A DNA stretch of 10,732 nucleotides from a miscellaneous Crenarchaeota group-1 archaeon SG8-32-3 (GCA_001273335.1 LFWV01000029.1:1-10732); one strand, 5' to 3'. Shown: positions 1 through 6,884, numbered from the stretch's first letter. Notes: a model not told the origin generated them from the sequence alone. Made by a program: numbers and translations.

Positions 1-235
1 CTACTATTTTCGCGTTCTTTCTGATTTGTTTCAGCCTTTCTTCGTCTTGCAGTCGAGTGCATGAGCCTTCGACGAAGGCTATGTCGTAGTTGTCGCTGTG
101 TTCCTTCATGACTTCTCTGAAACTTACAACTTCAACTTGCCCAAGAAGGTCAAGAATTTCTTCTTCCAAATTTGCTACTTGCAGTTGGTCTCCTTCACAG
201 CCAGCAAAGTCAAAAAAAGCAATTTTTGGTTTCAT
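1..235 (-). CDS. hydD: [NiFe] hydrogenase small (delta) subunit, sulfhydrogenase/MvhG type, N-terminal part only
   Basis: Only the first 78 codons are in the window; the gene runs off the left edge. Small subunits of this family (sulfhydrogenase HydD, MvhG) carry Fe-S clusters that move electrons between the NiFe large subunit and the diaphorase part of a cytoplasmic group 3 hydrogenase. The N-terminus begins KPKIAFFDFAGCEGDQLQ, the place where the family normally has CxGC, the first two ligands of the proximal [4Fe-4S] cluster. Here the first Cys is present (C13) but the second is Asp (D16). A later segment, DIAFVEGSCT (residues 51-60), matches the conserved EGS/EGA stretch. The ATG shares one base with the stop of the upstream beta-gamma gene (TAATG), and a GGAGG lies 7 bases upstream (243-247), so translation is probably coupled. 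The family is clear; the exact subgroup is not, because the other cluster ligands lie outside the window. Confidence 0.85.
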   Translation of the reverse strand, partial: MKPKIAFFDFAGCEGDQLQVANLEEEILDLLGQVEVVSFREVMKEHSDNYDIAFVEGSCTRLQDEERLKQIRKNAKIV

Positions 236-2151
236 TATAATGCCTCCGGTACTCCTTTAATTTTTGAATAATTAAACACTGGACCATCTTTGCATACGTA
301 TATTTGGTTGATTTGGCAGTGACCGCATTTACCAACGCCGCATTTCATTCTCCGCTCGAGAGAAACGATTATGTGGTCGTCTGCCATGTTTCGCTTTTTA
401 AGGTCTGCTATAACGAATTTGTATACAATTGGTGGACCAACCACAATTGCGTAAGTGTTTTCTGGGTCAAAATTGATTTGAGGAATCAAAGTTGTAATTA
501 CACCTATGTTTCCTTCCCAAACTTCGTTTTCAGGGCACCAGTCAACTGTATTCTTGAATTCTACATCGTCTCTTTTTTGCAACGCAACCATTTCGTCGCC
601 AAAAAGTTGTTCACGGGGTTCTTTGCAACCGTATAAAACTATAACGCGTCCGTAATCTGCTCTATTATCCAGAACGTAGTTTAGTAGCGACCGCAAAGGT
701 GCAATACCGAGACCTGCTGCAACGAATAAGAGGTCTTTTCCTTTCAAGGCTTCTGTATCAAAGCCGTGCCCAAATGGACCTCTGATGCCAATTTTGTCGC
801 CCTCATTTAGCATATGCAGCCGAGTGGTCACGTTTCCTATTTTGCGTACACAAAGTTGGAATGTGTCTTTCTGTGTTGGCGACGAAGACACGGAGATTGG
901 TGCTTCGCCTACGCCGAAAACAGAGACTTGAACGAACTGGCCTGGCACTTGATTTAGGATGGAGTCGTCATCCAATTTGATTTCAAATAAGGTTTCTTTG
1001 ACGGTCATAGGTGTCTTTTTAACGATCGTTGCTAGTTTCGGAACGTAGTTAATTATGCTTTCAGTTTTAATCTCCACGTCGGGTATAGTTGGCTCGTCTA
1101 TTTCCACGCCCGTAGCGAGGACTTCTTTGTGCATGTCGTTGAAAAGGTTAATTGGGTTTGCGATGTCAGGCAGACAGTTTGAAGAGCACCTGCCACAGCC
1201 AACGCATGAAACGAAACCGAAGCGGTCGAACAGGTACTTGCCTTTCTTGAAGTATCTATGGCGATACCTTGTAGGTCTCGTTGGACGGAAGTTTTCTCCT
1301 GAAGCAATCTTAGCGAAGTCTTCTAGAAGGCAACCGTCCCAAGTTCTAACCCTCTCACCTTGCTTAAGTGATAGGTCAGGGTTGTCCTTAACGTCAAAAC
1401 AGTAACATGTTGGGCAAACCAGAACGCAAGAGCCACATGCTAAGCATTTCTCGGAGTGTTTCTCCCAGAACCCGCTTTGCTCGTAAGTTTTGCTCAGTAT
1501 TTCAGGGATAAGCTCTGTTGGGAAGTCAAATTTCTGCTGAGACATATTCATTATCTCCTGTTTTTTCTGACCTACCAGCTGAACGTCGCGGGCAAGCGCG
1601 TCTTTAACGTTCTTGGCGTACTTCTCTAGAAGCTCTTCTCCCTTTTGGGAGCCAATGTTGATGGCGTACCTGTTGCCGAGGTCAGTCAGCATTAAATCGT
1701 AGCCGTAGTCGATGATGGCGCAGCCCATCTGGGGCGCAAAGCACGTTTCGCTCATGTTCTGGATGTTAACGCCAATGATTATGGATGATTTTCTCTTTTC
1801 AAAGTAGTATGGGTCGGATTTGGTTTCTCTGAAAATCTCGTCCATGTGGAGTAAAGCTACAATGTCATAGGGGTGAACGCCAACAAGCACTGTTGGCTTA
1901 AGGTCTTTTGGATCCTTAGCGGCAAAGCCGTTTACCAAGTCATAAGTGACCAAAGTTTCGCGTTGAGGAAAGAAATACTTCTTCGGAGGAAGAATTGTTA
2001 CGTCATAATCTAGGCGTAACTCGCTGGCAGATTCTAACGCGCCAAAAGCGAATTTGTCGCCCTTTGATTTGACTCCTATAACATTTATAGAATCATCGTT
2101 GATTATTGAACTGACAAAATTTTCAAAGTCTTCTTTTGAAATTATACGCAT
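235..2151 (-). CDS. hydBG: Sulfhydrogenase beta-gamma fusion: Fe-S subunit joined to FAD/NAD(P)H [2Fe-2S] subunit
   Basis: This 638-residue protein has two parts that are separate in Pyrococcus-type sulfhydrogenase (HydB and HydG) and in the related AsrA/AsrB pair. Residues 1 to about 345 are HydB/AsrA-like, with two ferredoxin motifs: CLACGSCVLVCP (C236, C239, C242, C246) and CVGCGRCSSNC (C316, C319, C322, C326). Extra cysteines at 249, 251 and 274 sit near the first motif. Residues from about 370 on are HydG/AsrB/PyrK-like: an FAD-binding region with APISVSSSP (417-425), an NAD(P)-binding segment FVAAGLGIAPLRS (476-488), and a terminal [2Fe-2S] motif CGVGKCGHC (C604, C609, C612) plus C620. 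The inferred role is electron exchange between NAD(P)H and the NiFe subunits in the cytoplasm. The ATG follows GAGAGG (2158-2163) by 6 bases. The delta subunit gene overlaps its stop, consistent with the B-G-D order of known operons. No membrane segment or signal peptide is seen. The function is well supported by family; cofactor preference cannot be read. Confidence 0.9.
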   Translation of the reverse strand: MRIISKEDFENFVSSIINDDSINVIGVKSKGDKFAFGALESASELRLDYDVTILPPKKYFFPQRETLVTYDLVNGFAAKDPKDLKPTVLVGVHPYDIVALLHMDEIFRETKSDPYYFEKRKSSIIIGVNIQNMSETCFAPQMGCAIIDYGYDLMLTDLGNRYAINIGSQKGEELLEKYAKNVKDALARDVQLVGQKKQEIMNMSQQKFDFPTELIPEILSKTYEQSGFWEKHSEKCLACGSCVLVCPTCYCFDVKDNPDLSLKQGERVRTWDGCLLEDFAKIASGENFRPTRPTRYRHRYFKKGKYLFDRFGFVSCVGCGRCSSNCLPDIANPINLFNDMHKEVLATGVEIDEPTIPDVEIKTESIINYVPKLATIVKKTPMTVKETLFEIKLDDDSILNQVPGQFVQVSVFGVGEAPISVSSSPTQKDTFQLCVRKIGNVTTRLHMLNEGDKIGIRGPFGHGFDTEALKGKDLLFVAAGLGIAPLRSLLNYVLDNRADYGRVIVLYGCKEPREQLFGDEMVALQKRDDVEFKNTVDWCPENEVWEGNIGVITTLIPQINFDPENTYAIVVGPPIVYKFVIADLKKRNMADDHIIVSLERRMKCGVGKCGHCQINQIYVCKDGPVFNYSKIKGVPEAL

Positions 2152-2213
2152 TTACATCCTCTCTATTTGCTAAAGACAGAGTTAAGTTATTCTGAGGTAA
2201 TGTGCATTTGCGA

Positions 2214-2229
2214 CATTTAATGCTTTCTC
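2214..2229 (-). promoter_or_regulatory. Candidate TATA/BRE promoter of the hydrogenase operon
   Basis: Read on the minus strand, a purine-rich GAGAAAG (BRE-like) precedes CATTAAATG, a fair archaeal TATA-like box. Start of transcription would fall near 2190, giving a leader of about 40 bases before the ATG at 2151. A second AT-rich candidate (GATAAATA) lies about 25-30 bases further upstream. The assignment rests on position and base composition only. Confidence 0.35.
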
Positions 2230-2497
2230 ATTTATGAAACATATTTATCAATAAAATAAGCGATTTAGGCTGTATCTAAATCATGTCTAAACTGTGCAAC
2301 CCACGCCGTCGGACAAATGTCCTGAGATGTAGCTCATAGACGCAGAAGGCAAACTCATAAACCGAAAAATCTGATGACAAGCTGTTTGGAATACGAACAA
2401 ACTTTCCTGTTTGCTGTTTGTGTTTCTTGAAGTAGAGCAGCGAGTCAAAAGCGCGAGTACAGTTGAAATAATACACATCCTTGGAACGTTCTGCGAC
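2230..2497. other. Intergenic stretch of unknown content upstream of the hydrogenase promoter
   Basis: About 270 bases between the hydrogenase promoter and the termination zone behind the PhoU-like gene. Base composition is more mixed than in the flanking A/T-rich gaps. It holds a short minus-strand reading frame (described separately) and a small inverted repeat GGACA-AA-TGTCC at 2311-2322, about 160 bases upstream of the hydrogenase start. No tRNA, rRNA, transposase or CRISPR repeat was recognised. The repeat could be an operator half-site pair, but this is speculative. Confidence 0.4.
2276..2476 (-). CDS. Unidentified short reading frame, possible small protein or gene remnant
   Basis: From a GTG at 2476 the minus strand encodes 66 residues rich in Tyr, Phe, Leu and Arg. 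They include FDSLLYFKKHKQQTGKFVRI and a basic end, RTFVRRRG, before the TAG stop. The frame stays open upstream as far as an ATG at 2605, but that stretch runs through the T-tracts of a probable terminator and is low-complexity, so the upstream start is unlikely. No convincing ribosome binding site precedes the GTG. The residue mix reads more like protein than random sequence, yet I recognise no family. It may be a decayed fragment of a longer gene or chance. Confidence 0.18.
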   Translation of the reverse strand: MYYFNCTRAFDSLLYFKKHKQQTGKFVRIPNSLSSDFSVYEFAFCVYELHLRTFVRRRGLHSLDMI

Positions 2498-2588
2498 AAA
2501 AAAAGACGCTTTGAGCGTCCGATTCACAGCCAAAACAATAAACAAAATTCGAAAAAAACCAACAATATAGACGGGGCAAAGAAAAAAA
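2498..2588 (-). terminator. Multi T-tract termination zone after the PhoU-like gene, with one hairpin
   Basis: Read on the minus strand, three separate runs of seven T lie downstream of the PhoU-like stop: 2588-2582, 2558-2552 and 2504-2498. The last is preceded at once by a perfect 6-bp hairpin, GACGCT-CAA-AGCGTC (2519-2505), giving a bacterial-looking hairpin plus U-run. Archaeal transcription commonly ends at repeated U-tracts, so the zone fits termination of the minus-strand regulator gene before the hydrogenase promoter. Confidence 0.6.
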
Positions 2589-2654
2589 CACACATCACAC
2601 CGCACAATGTGAAAATCGTACTTATCTATTTAAAATTTAAGGTTTAGACTTTGG

Positions 2655-3761
2655 CTATTTGACTTCGAAGGAAGTGCATATTTCTTCTACTGTTCGGTTC
2701 AGCGTTAGTTCAGCAATGTCTTGCCCGTAATCCAATATTCGCCTTGAACTGTCCAGCATTAGCCTAAGAATCGCTGCGACATTTGGGTCCATTTTTTTGC
2801 TTGATATGAGCCTGATAAGTTCAATTTCCAGAGTTACAAAAGAACTGCGTTTAGCAATTAGTTTTTCAGCGTCATTATACGCTCTTTTAAACATTGCTTT
2901 TGTGGCTTCCTCGAACATTTGGTGTGCTACTGAGTTTAAGTTGAGCAACTGCGAATAGACTTCTTCGTCTATAGGTTCTTTTATGAAAAGCAGCTGATCG
3001 TCGATTTGCTTCTGAAAAGTTGACAGGTTATTAATTATGTTCAACGCGTCTTCAGAGATGTTTTTTATGTCATTCACTATTATCCTGTAAAGAAGGAACT
3101 CTTTGGGAGTCCTGAAACCTAACTCTTTAAACAGGTTGTGTTCTATGCCAAACTTCAATTGGCGAACAGCATATAAACCCAGCCTGTTTGCATCGTGGTG
3201 ACCAGTAATTACTCTTTGAAACAGCACATCATCTTGTTTTTTAGGCGCTAATATAGCGTCTCTGTTAGCTGAAAGCGCTACTATAACCATTCTTCTAACT
3301 GCTTTTTCAATGGGGAATTCTGAGTGTTTTATGAGAATTTGGAGAGTGATTTCGTCTTGGGTTTCATCGATTATTTCTGCGCCTAGAAGAGTGGCTCGGG
3401 CAAAATTCTTTATTATATTTTTGTATTTGACTACGTCTTCGCTGCCTTTGAAGTGGACTCGGATTAAATCCGCGCTTATGACGTACAGGGCTTTTATCAT
3501 TCGAAGGGCGGATTGCAAGTCATCTTCTGACAAGTCAACGTTGATGTAGTACTCTTTGAGTTTGGCGTGGTCGCTTTCTGCATATTTTTCTTTCAGTTTC
3601 CGTGGAACTAAGGTTAGTGACGAGTCGGGTTGTACGCTGAAGTTGATTTCGCTCCCTTTTTTTAGGCCTACGCATTGCACCCACTCTTTCGGTAAAGATA
3701 TAATGTATGAGCCCCTTCCTGTGCATTGGACTCTTCTGTATCCTAGGTCTTTTTCCGCCAT
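2655..3761 (-). CDS. PhoU-family regulator with N-terminal AbrB/SpoVT-like DNA-binding domain
   Basis: This 368-residue protein starts with an AbrB/MazE-like swapped-hairpin domain at about residues 8-53 (RRVQCTGRGSYIISLPKEWV followed by GLKKGSEI and LTLVPR), the usual form of these DNA-binding domains. The rest is mostly helical. The region after about residue 225 has PhoU-like helices, ending with ILDYGQDIAELTLNRTVEEI. Archaeal proteins with this arrangement are usually annotated as phosphate uptake regulators. No Pst transporter or phosphate gene is present here, so the signal it senses is unknown. The ATG follows AGGTGA by 6 bases, which supports this start. The gene is transcribed away from the glutamate synthase operon, with which it shares a 276-base divergent promoter region, and lies upstream of the hydrogenase operon on the same strand. 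It is a plausible local regulator of either, but that is inference. Confidence 0.85.
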   Translation of the reverse strand: MAEKDLGYRRVQCTGRGSYIISLPKEWVQCVGLKKGSEINFSVQPDSSLTLVPRKLKEKYAESDHAKLKEYYINVDLSEDDLQSALRMIKALYVISADLIRVHFKGSEDVVKYKNIIKNFARATLLGAEIIDETQDEITLQILIKHSEFPIEKAVRRMVIVALSANRDAILAPKKQDDVLFQRVITGHHDANRLGLYAVRQLKFGIEHNLFKELGFRTPKEFLLYRIIVNDIKNISEDALNIINNLSTFQKQIDDQLLFIKEPIDEEVYSQLLNLNSVAHQMFEEATKAMFKRAYNDAEKLIAKRSSFVTLEIELIRLISSKKMDPNVAAILRLMLDSSRRILDYGQDIAELTLNRTVEEICTSFEVK

Positions 3762-3813
3762 CCACGTTCACCTGTACATATATTTCATTTATACCATATA
3801 GTTCATTACCTTA

Positions 3814-3821
3814 CATATAAA
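3814..3821 (-). promoter_or_regulatory. Candidate TATA box of the AbrB-PhoU gene
   Basis: On the minus strand the sequence reads GAAAAGCA followed by TTTATATG, a good archaeal TATA box with a purine-rich BRE-like element before it. Transcription would begin near 3790, about 29 bases ahead of the ATG at 3761. A second TATA-like GGTATAAATG (3795-3786) closer to the gene would give an almost leaderless transcript. Which is used cannot be decided from sequence. Confidence 0.4.
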
Positions 3822-3872
3822 TGCTTTTCAGTACAGTTATATAGAATATATGACACTTCATATGCGACCTCC

Positions 3873-4028
3873 ATGAAACAAGCGGCAAAAAGGACTGCAG
3901 ACTACTGTAGAGAAAGTGCATATCTTCACAAACAAATGTCCACTGAAAGTGGTTTGCTTTACATAAAAGGTAATAAAAATCATGATATTACGGTTGTATG
4001 CGCACGCCCCTCATCACAAAAGCATTAG
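3873..4028 (+). CDS. Possible 51-residue upstream reading frame before the ferredoxin gene
   Basis: An ATG at 3873 opens 51 codons, starting MKQAAKRTADYCRESAYLHK and ending at a TAG nine bases before the TTG start of the ferredoxin gene. It fills much of the otherwise empty divergent gap. No Shine-Dalgarno sequence precedes the ATG, no family is recognised, and a candidate promoter for the downstream operon lies inside it. Chance is the likelier explanation; a regulatory leader peptide is the alternative. Confidence 0.15.
   Translation: MKQAAKRTADYCRESAYLHKQMSTESGLLYIKGNKNHDITVVCARPSSQKH
3958..3968 (+). promoter_or_regulatory. Candidate TATA box of the glutamate synthase operon
   Basis: TTTACATAAAA resembles an archaeal TATA box and would place the transcript start near 3990, about 48 bases before the TTG start at 4038. 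A second AT-rich candidate, TTATATAG near 3838, would give a much longer leader that includes the 51-codon frame. The gap is AT-rich throughout, so false matches are easy. Confidence 0.3.
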
Positions 4029-4037
4029 GTGTAACCA

Positions 4038-4481
4038 TTGAAAAGAATCATAGTGAAAGAAGAACATTGCATTGGCTGCGGACTCTGCGAAGTTTACTGC
4101 ACAGTGCAGCACTCCAAATCAAAAGACATCATTAAAGCTTACAACAAGGAAAAACCTCGCCCAACCAGCCGAGTAACGTTAGAAGTGCACAAGCCTGTTT
4201 CTTTCGCCATCCAGTGCAGACACTGCGAAGACGCTCCATGTGTTACCGCCTGCCTCTCTGGTGCAATGAAAAAAGACGAAGAAACAGGCTTAGTTACCCA
4301 CGACCCCGATAGGTGTATTGGCTGTTGGACCTGCATCATGGTTTGTCCATATGGCGCCATCAAAATGGACTCTTCAGGCAAAGTAGTTTCAAAATGCGAC
4401 CTATGCGCAGAACTGGATATTCCAGCATGCGTCGCAAACTGCCCCAACGACGCCTTAGTATACAAAGAGGTGAAAAAGTAA
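4038..4481 (+). CDS. Four-cluster (16-Cys) ferredoxin-type electron transfer protein, HycB/CooF-like
   Basis: The 147-residue protein has sixteen cysteines in four groups: C11/14/17/21, C60/63/68/72, C93/96/99/103 and C120/123/131/135. The order and spacing match the HycB/CooF/NrfC/DmsB family, which binds four [4Fe-4S] clusters and relays electrons between partner enzymes. It has no signal peptide, so it is cytoplasmic. It is the first gene of a five-gene operon ending in glutamate synthase subunits, so its likely role is carrying electrons to or from that enzyme. The start is TTG: a TAA lies in frame 6 bases upstream, no ATG occurs before the first cluster motif, and AGGTG (4027-4031) sits 6 bases before it. 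A weak start codon on the first gene may limit its expression. The family is clear; the partner is inferred from context. Confidence 0.88.
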   Translation: MKRIIVKEEHCIGCGLCEVYCTVQHSKSKDIIKAYNKEKPRPTSRVTLEVHKPVSFAIQCRHCEDAPCVTACLSGAMKKDEETGLVTHDPDRCIGCWTCIMVCPYGAIKMDSSGKVVSKCDLCAELDIPACVANCPNDALVYKEVKK

Positions 4482-4482
4482 T

Positions 4483-5763
4483 ATGCCAAAATACGTGTTA
4501 GTAGGCGCTTCAGCCGCAGGAATCGGCGCAGTCGAAGCCATAAGAGAAATAGACAAGAAAGGCACAATAACTATAATTTCAGATGAACAGTGCCCCCAAT
4601 ACTCGCGCCCCATGATTTCTGATTTGATCAGTGGCAAAGCCGATTTTGGCAAAATGATGTGTCGAGAACATGAATTCTGGGAAAAGAATGACGTTCAAGC
4701 CCTGACAGGAAGAACTGCCGTAAGCCTAAACCTATCGGAAAAGTATGTGATGCTGGATAAGGGCGACCTGGTTGACTTTGAGAAGTTGCTAGTGGCAACT
4801 GGAGGAAGACCTTTTGTTCCAAAAATTGAAGGCTCCGACAAGGAGGGTGTGTTCACTTTCACAACGCTTTCTGACGCCGAAAGCTTAGCCTTAAAACTTG
4901 AAAAAGCTGAAAGCGCGGTAGTCATCGGCGCGGGCCTCATCGGCGTCAGCTGTACCGAAGCCTTGGTGAAGCGAGGCTTAGAAGTAACAATGGTCGAGTT
5001 GCAGGAAAAAATCCTCAGCCTCATACTGGACCCGACAGCCTCAGAAATGGTTGAAAACGTGATCAGAAAAGCAGGAGTCACAATCGTCACGGGTCAAACG
5101 GTCAAACGAATAGTCGGAAAACCCGAAAACGACAAGGCTGTTGGAGGCGCAGTCTTGACCAGCGGCGACCAAGTCGATTGCGATGTAGTGATAATTGCAA
5201 TCGGCGTCATACCCCGCATTGAGCTTGTCACGGGAACCAAAGTGAAAACGAACAGAGGCATACTCGTGGACAAGACCATGCGCACAAACGTTAAGGACGT
5301 GTATGCCAGCGGTGACGTCGCGGAAGCTTACGACTTCGTGTATGGAGAAAACAGGTTGTTACCGCTGTGGCCTCTTGCGCAATTGGAAGGAAAAGTTGCA
5401 GGCTACAACATGGCGGGCAAAAAAGCGGATTACCCAGGCGGCACCGTGATGAGCTCCCTGAAGTACTTCGGCATCCCTGTCATATCCATAGGTGTAGCTA
5501 ACCCAAAAGACCCAGACCCGTACGAAATATTGGTCAACCATGACCCAGAACGGAGTCTTTACAAGAAAATCGTGCTCAAAGACAACCAGATTGTAGGCGT
5601 AACACTTGTGAATTGCATTGAAAAAGCGGGTGTACTATTCCACCTTATGAAGAACAGTGTTAACGTAAAGAAGTTCAAACAGGATCTGGTTTCAGACGAT
5701 TTTTGCTTAGCTACCTTGCCACGGTCTTTACGCAGAAAACTCTACCCGGGGGAATATAAATGA
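4483..5763 (+). CDS. FAD-dependent pyridine nucleotide-disulfide-type oxidoreductase, probable electron-input subunit of glutamate synthase
   Basis: This 426-residue flavoprotein has the two-dinucleotide fold: FAD motif GASAAGIGAVEAI (8-20), NAD(P) motif GAGLIG (149-154) and the second FAD motif YASGDVAEA (274-282). An acidic residue after the second strand of the NAD(P) fold (E172 in MVELQ) favours NADH over NADPH, a family rule rather than proof. The region around C37 reads CPQYSRP, as in NirB or rubredoxin reductase relatives, and lacks the redox-active cysteine expected of NADH oxidases and CoA-disulfide reductases. It is therefore better read as an electron-transfer reductase. It replaces the usual GltD subunit in this operon. 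The ATG is one base after the ferredoxin stop, with GAGGTGA (4467-4473) inside the preceding gene. Its own end overlaps the next gene by four bases (ATGA). Confidence 0.88.
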   Translation: MPKYVLVGASAAGIGAVEAIREIDKKGTITIISDEQCPQYSRPMISDLISGKADFGKMMCREHEFWEKNDVQALTGRTAVSLNLSEKYVMLDKGDLVDFEKLLVATGGRPFVPKIEGSDKEGVFTFTTLSDAESLALKLEKAESAVVIGAGLIGVSCTEALVKRGLEVTMVELQEKILSLILDPTASEMVENVIRKAGVTIVTGQTVKRIVGKPENDKAVGGAVLTSGDQVDCDVVIIAIGVIPRIELVTGTKVKTNRGILVDKTMRTNVKDVYASGDVAEAYDFVYGENRLLPLWPLAQLEGKVAGYNMAGKKADYPGGTVMSSLKYFGIPVISIGVANPKDPDPYEILVNHDPERSLYKKIVLKDNQIVGVTLVNCIEKAGVLFHLMKNSVNVKKFKQDLVSDDFCLATLPRSLRRKLYPGEYK

Positions 5764-6884
5764 GAAATCTAAGCATGTTAACTAATCCTTACAATGACGA
5801 TAAGGACTTCGACGGCTGCAGCATATTCGGCATGATGAATGTGGAGGGCAAACGTTTCTCGTCGCGTGATCCAATCAAAGCCATAGCAAACATGCATGAA
5901 CGCGGAAACGGACTCGGCGGCGGCATAGCAGTCTACGGCATTTACCCGCAGTTCGAAAATTACTACGCGTTCCACATAATGTACCTGAGTAGAGACGCCA
6001 AAGAGAAAACCGACAGAACCCTGGCTACAAGTTTCAACATAATTTACGACGAGGAAATGCAAACCCGACCCGCCAAAGTTATAGACCCGCCAATGGTTTG
6101 GCGTTATTTTGTCCAACCTAGAAAGCGGCGTCTTGGGAAGATGACAGCAGACGACTACGTAACCGAGAAGGTTATGCAAATAAACACCGAGACGGGTAAG
6201 GCTTTTGTTTTCTCTAGTGGCAAAAACATGGGCGTTTTCAAAGGCGTCGGCTACCCTGAAGATGTTGCAGACTTCTTCTGCCTTGAGGATTATTGGGGTT
6301 ACCTGTGGACGGTTCACGGCAGATTCCCCACGAACACTCCCGGCTGGTGGGGCGGCGCACACCCATTCAATATCTTAGACTGGACAGTAGTGCACAACGG
6401 CGAACTCTCGTCATACGGCATAAACCGCCGCTTCCTAGAAATGCACGGTTACAAATGCACCATGCAGACAGACACCGAAGTGCTAGCCTACGCGGTAGAC
6501 CTGCTCATGCGCAGACAAAAACTACCAATTGAAATAGTTACAAAAGTCTTAGCCGCGCCATTATGGAGCGAAATAGACAATATGGAACCCAAACAGCAAC
6601 AAGCTTATAGAGCGATACGCCAAACCTACGGCAGCCTACTGATGAATGGGCCATTCAGCATAATCGTGGCTCACCACGGCGAAATGATAGGGTTAACTGA
6701 CAGAATCAAACTTCGACCTCTCGTGGCAGGCACAAAAGGCGACTTCCTGTACATGTCCTCTGAAGAATCAGCCATACGCCTTGTCTCGCCAACGCTGGAC
6801 AAGTTCTGGGCCCTAAGAGGCGGTGAACCCGTAGTCGGTAAACTCCGCAACCCCCATAAAACCACGAGTCTGGAGGAAAACTGA
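5760..6884 (+). CDS. Glutamate synthase glutaminase subunit (class II glutamine amidotransferase domain), archaeal stand-alone form
   Basis: This 374-residue protein corresponds to the N-terminal amidotransferase domain of bacterial GltB, as a separate polypeptide. It hydrolyses glutamine and passes ammonia to the synthase subunit. Visible motifs are DGCSIFGMMN with the probable nucleophile C20, HGRFPTNTPG and AHPFN (glutamine-binding region), HNGELSSYG (the Asn-Gly oxyanion hole), QTDTEVLAYAVDLL (the glutamine-binding Asp), and SSEESAIR near the end. In this Ntn family the Cys acts as the N-terminal residue, so removal of about 19 residues is expected. The residue after it is Ser where many relatives have Gly. 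The ATG overlaps the previous stop (ATGA) with a GGGGGA upstream, and the next gene starts directly after the stop. An alternative for split enzymes of this type is N-methylglutamate synthase MgsA, but the attached ferredoxins downstream favour archaeal glutamate synthase. Confidence 0.88.
   Translation: MRNLSMLTNPYNDDKDFDGCSIFGMMNVEGKRFSSRDPIKAIANMHERGNGLGGGIAVYGIYPQFENYYAFHIMYLSRDAKEKTDRTLATSFNIIYDEEMQTRPAKVIDPPMVWRYFVQPRKRRLGKMTADDYVTEKVMQINTETGKAFVFSSGKNMGVFKGVGYPEDVADFFCLEDYWGYLWTVHGRFPTNTPGWWGGAHPFNILDWTVVHNGELSSYGINRRFLEMHGYKCTMQTDTEVLAYAVDLLMRRQKLPIEIVTKVLAAPLWSEIDNMEPKQQQAYRAIRQTYGSLLMNGPFSIIVAHHGEMIGLTDRIKLRPLVAGTKGDFLYMSSEESAIRLVSPTLDKFWALRGGEPVVGKLRNPHKTTSLEEN

Noticed and set aside
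304..1405. Plus-strand frames of 110 and 116 residues opposite the hydrogenase fusion gene
   Set aside because: They are antisense shadows of a gene with strong cysteine and nucleotide-binding motifs; neither resembles a known protein.
2370..2380. CTGATGA resembling box C of an archaeal C/D guide RNA
   Set aside because: No box D (CTGA) at a suitable distance and no C'/D' pair was found.
2330..2420. tRNA-like pieces: TAGCTC at 2330-2335 and, on the other strand, a GTTTG/CAAAC stem around TTCGTAT resembling a T-arm
   Set aside because: The two pieces lie on different strands, the T-loop lacks the closing C, and no acceptor or anticodon stem can be formed.
2411..2647. Plus-strand frame of 78 residues in the intergenic gap
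   Set aside because: The sequence is dominated by Lys/Asn from A-runs, has no ribosome binding site, and runs antisense through the termination zone.
4483..5763. Reading the flavoprotein as an NADH oxidase or CoA-disulfide reductase
   Set aside because: The redox-active cysteine context of those enzymes is missing, and the gene sits inside a glutamate synthase operon.
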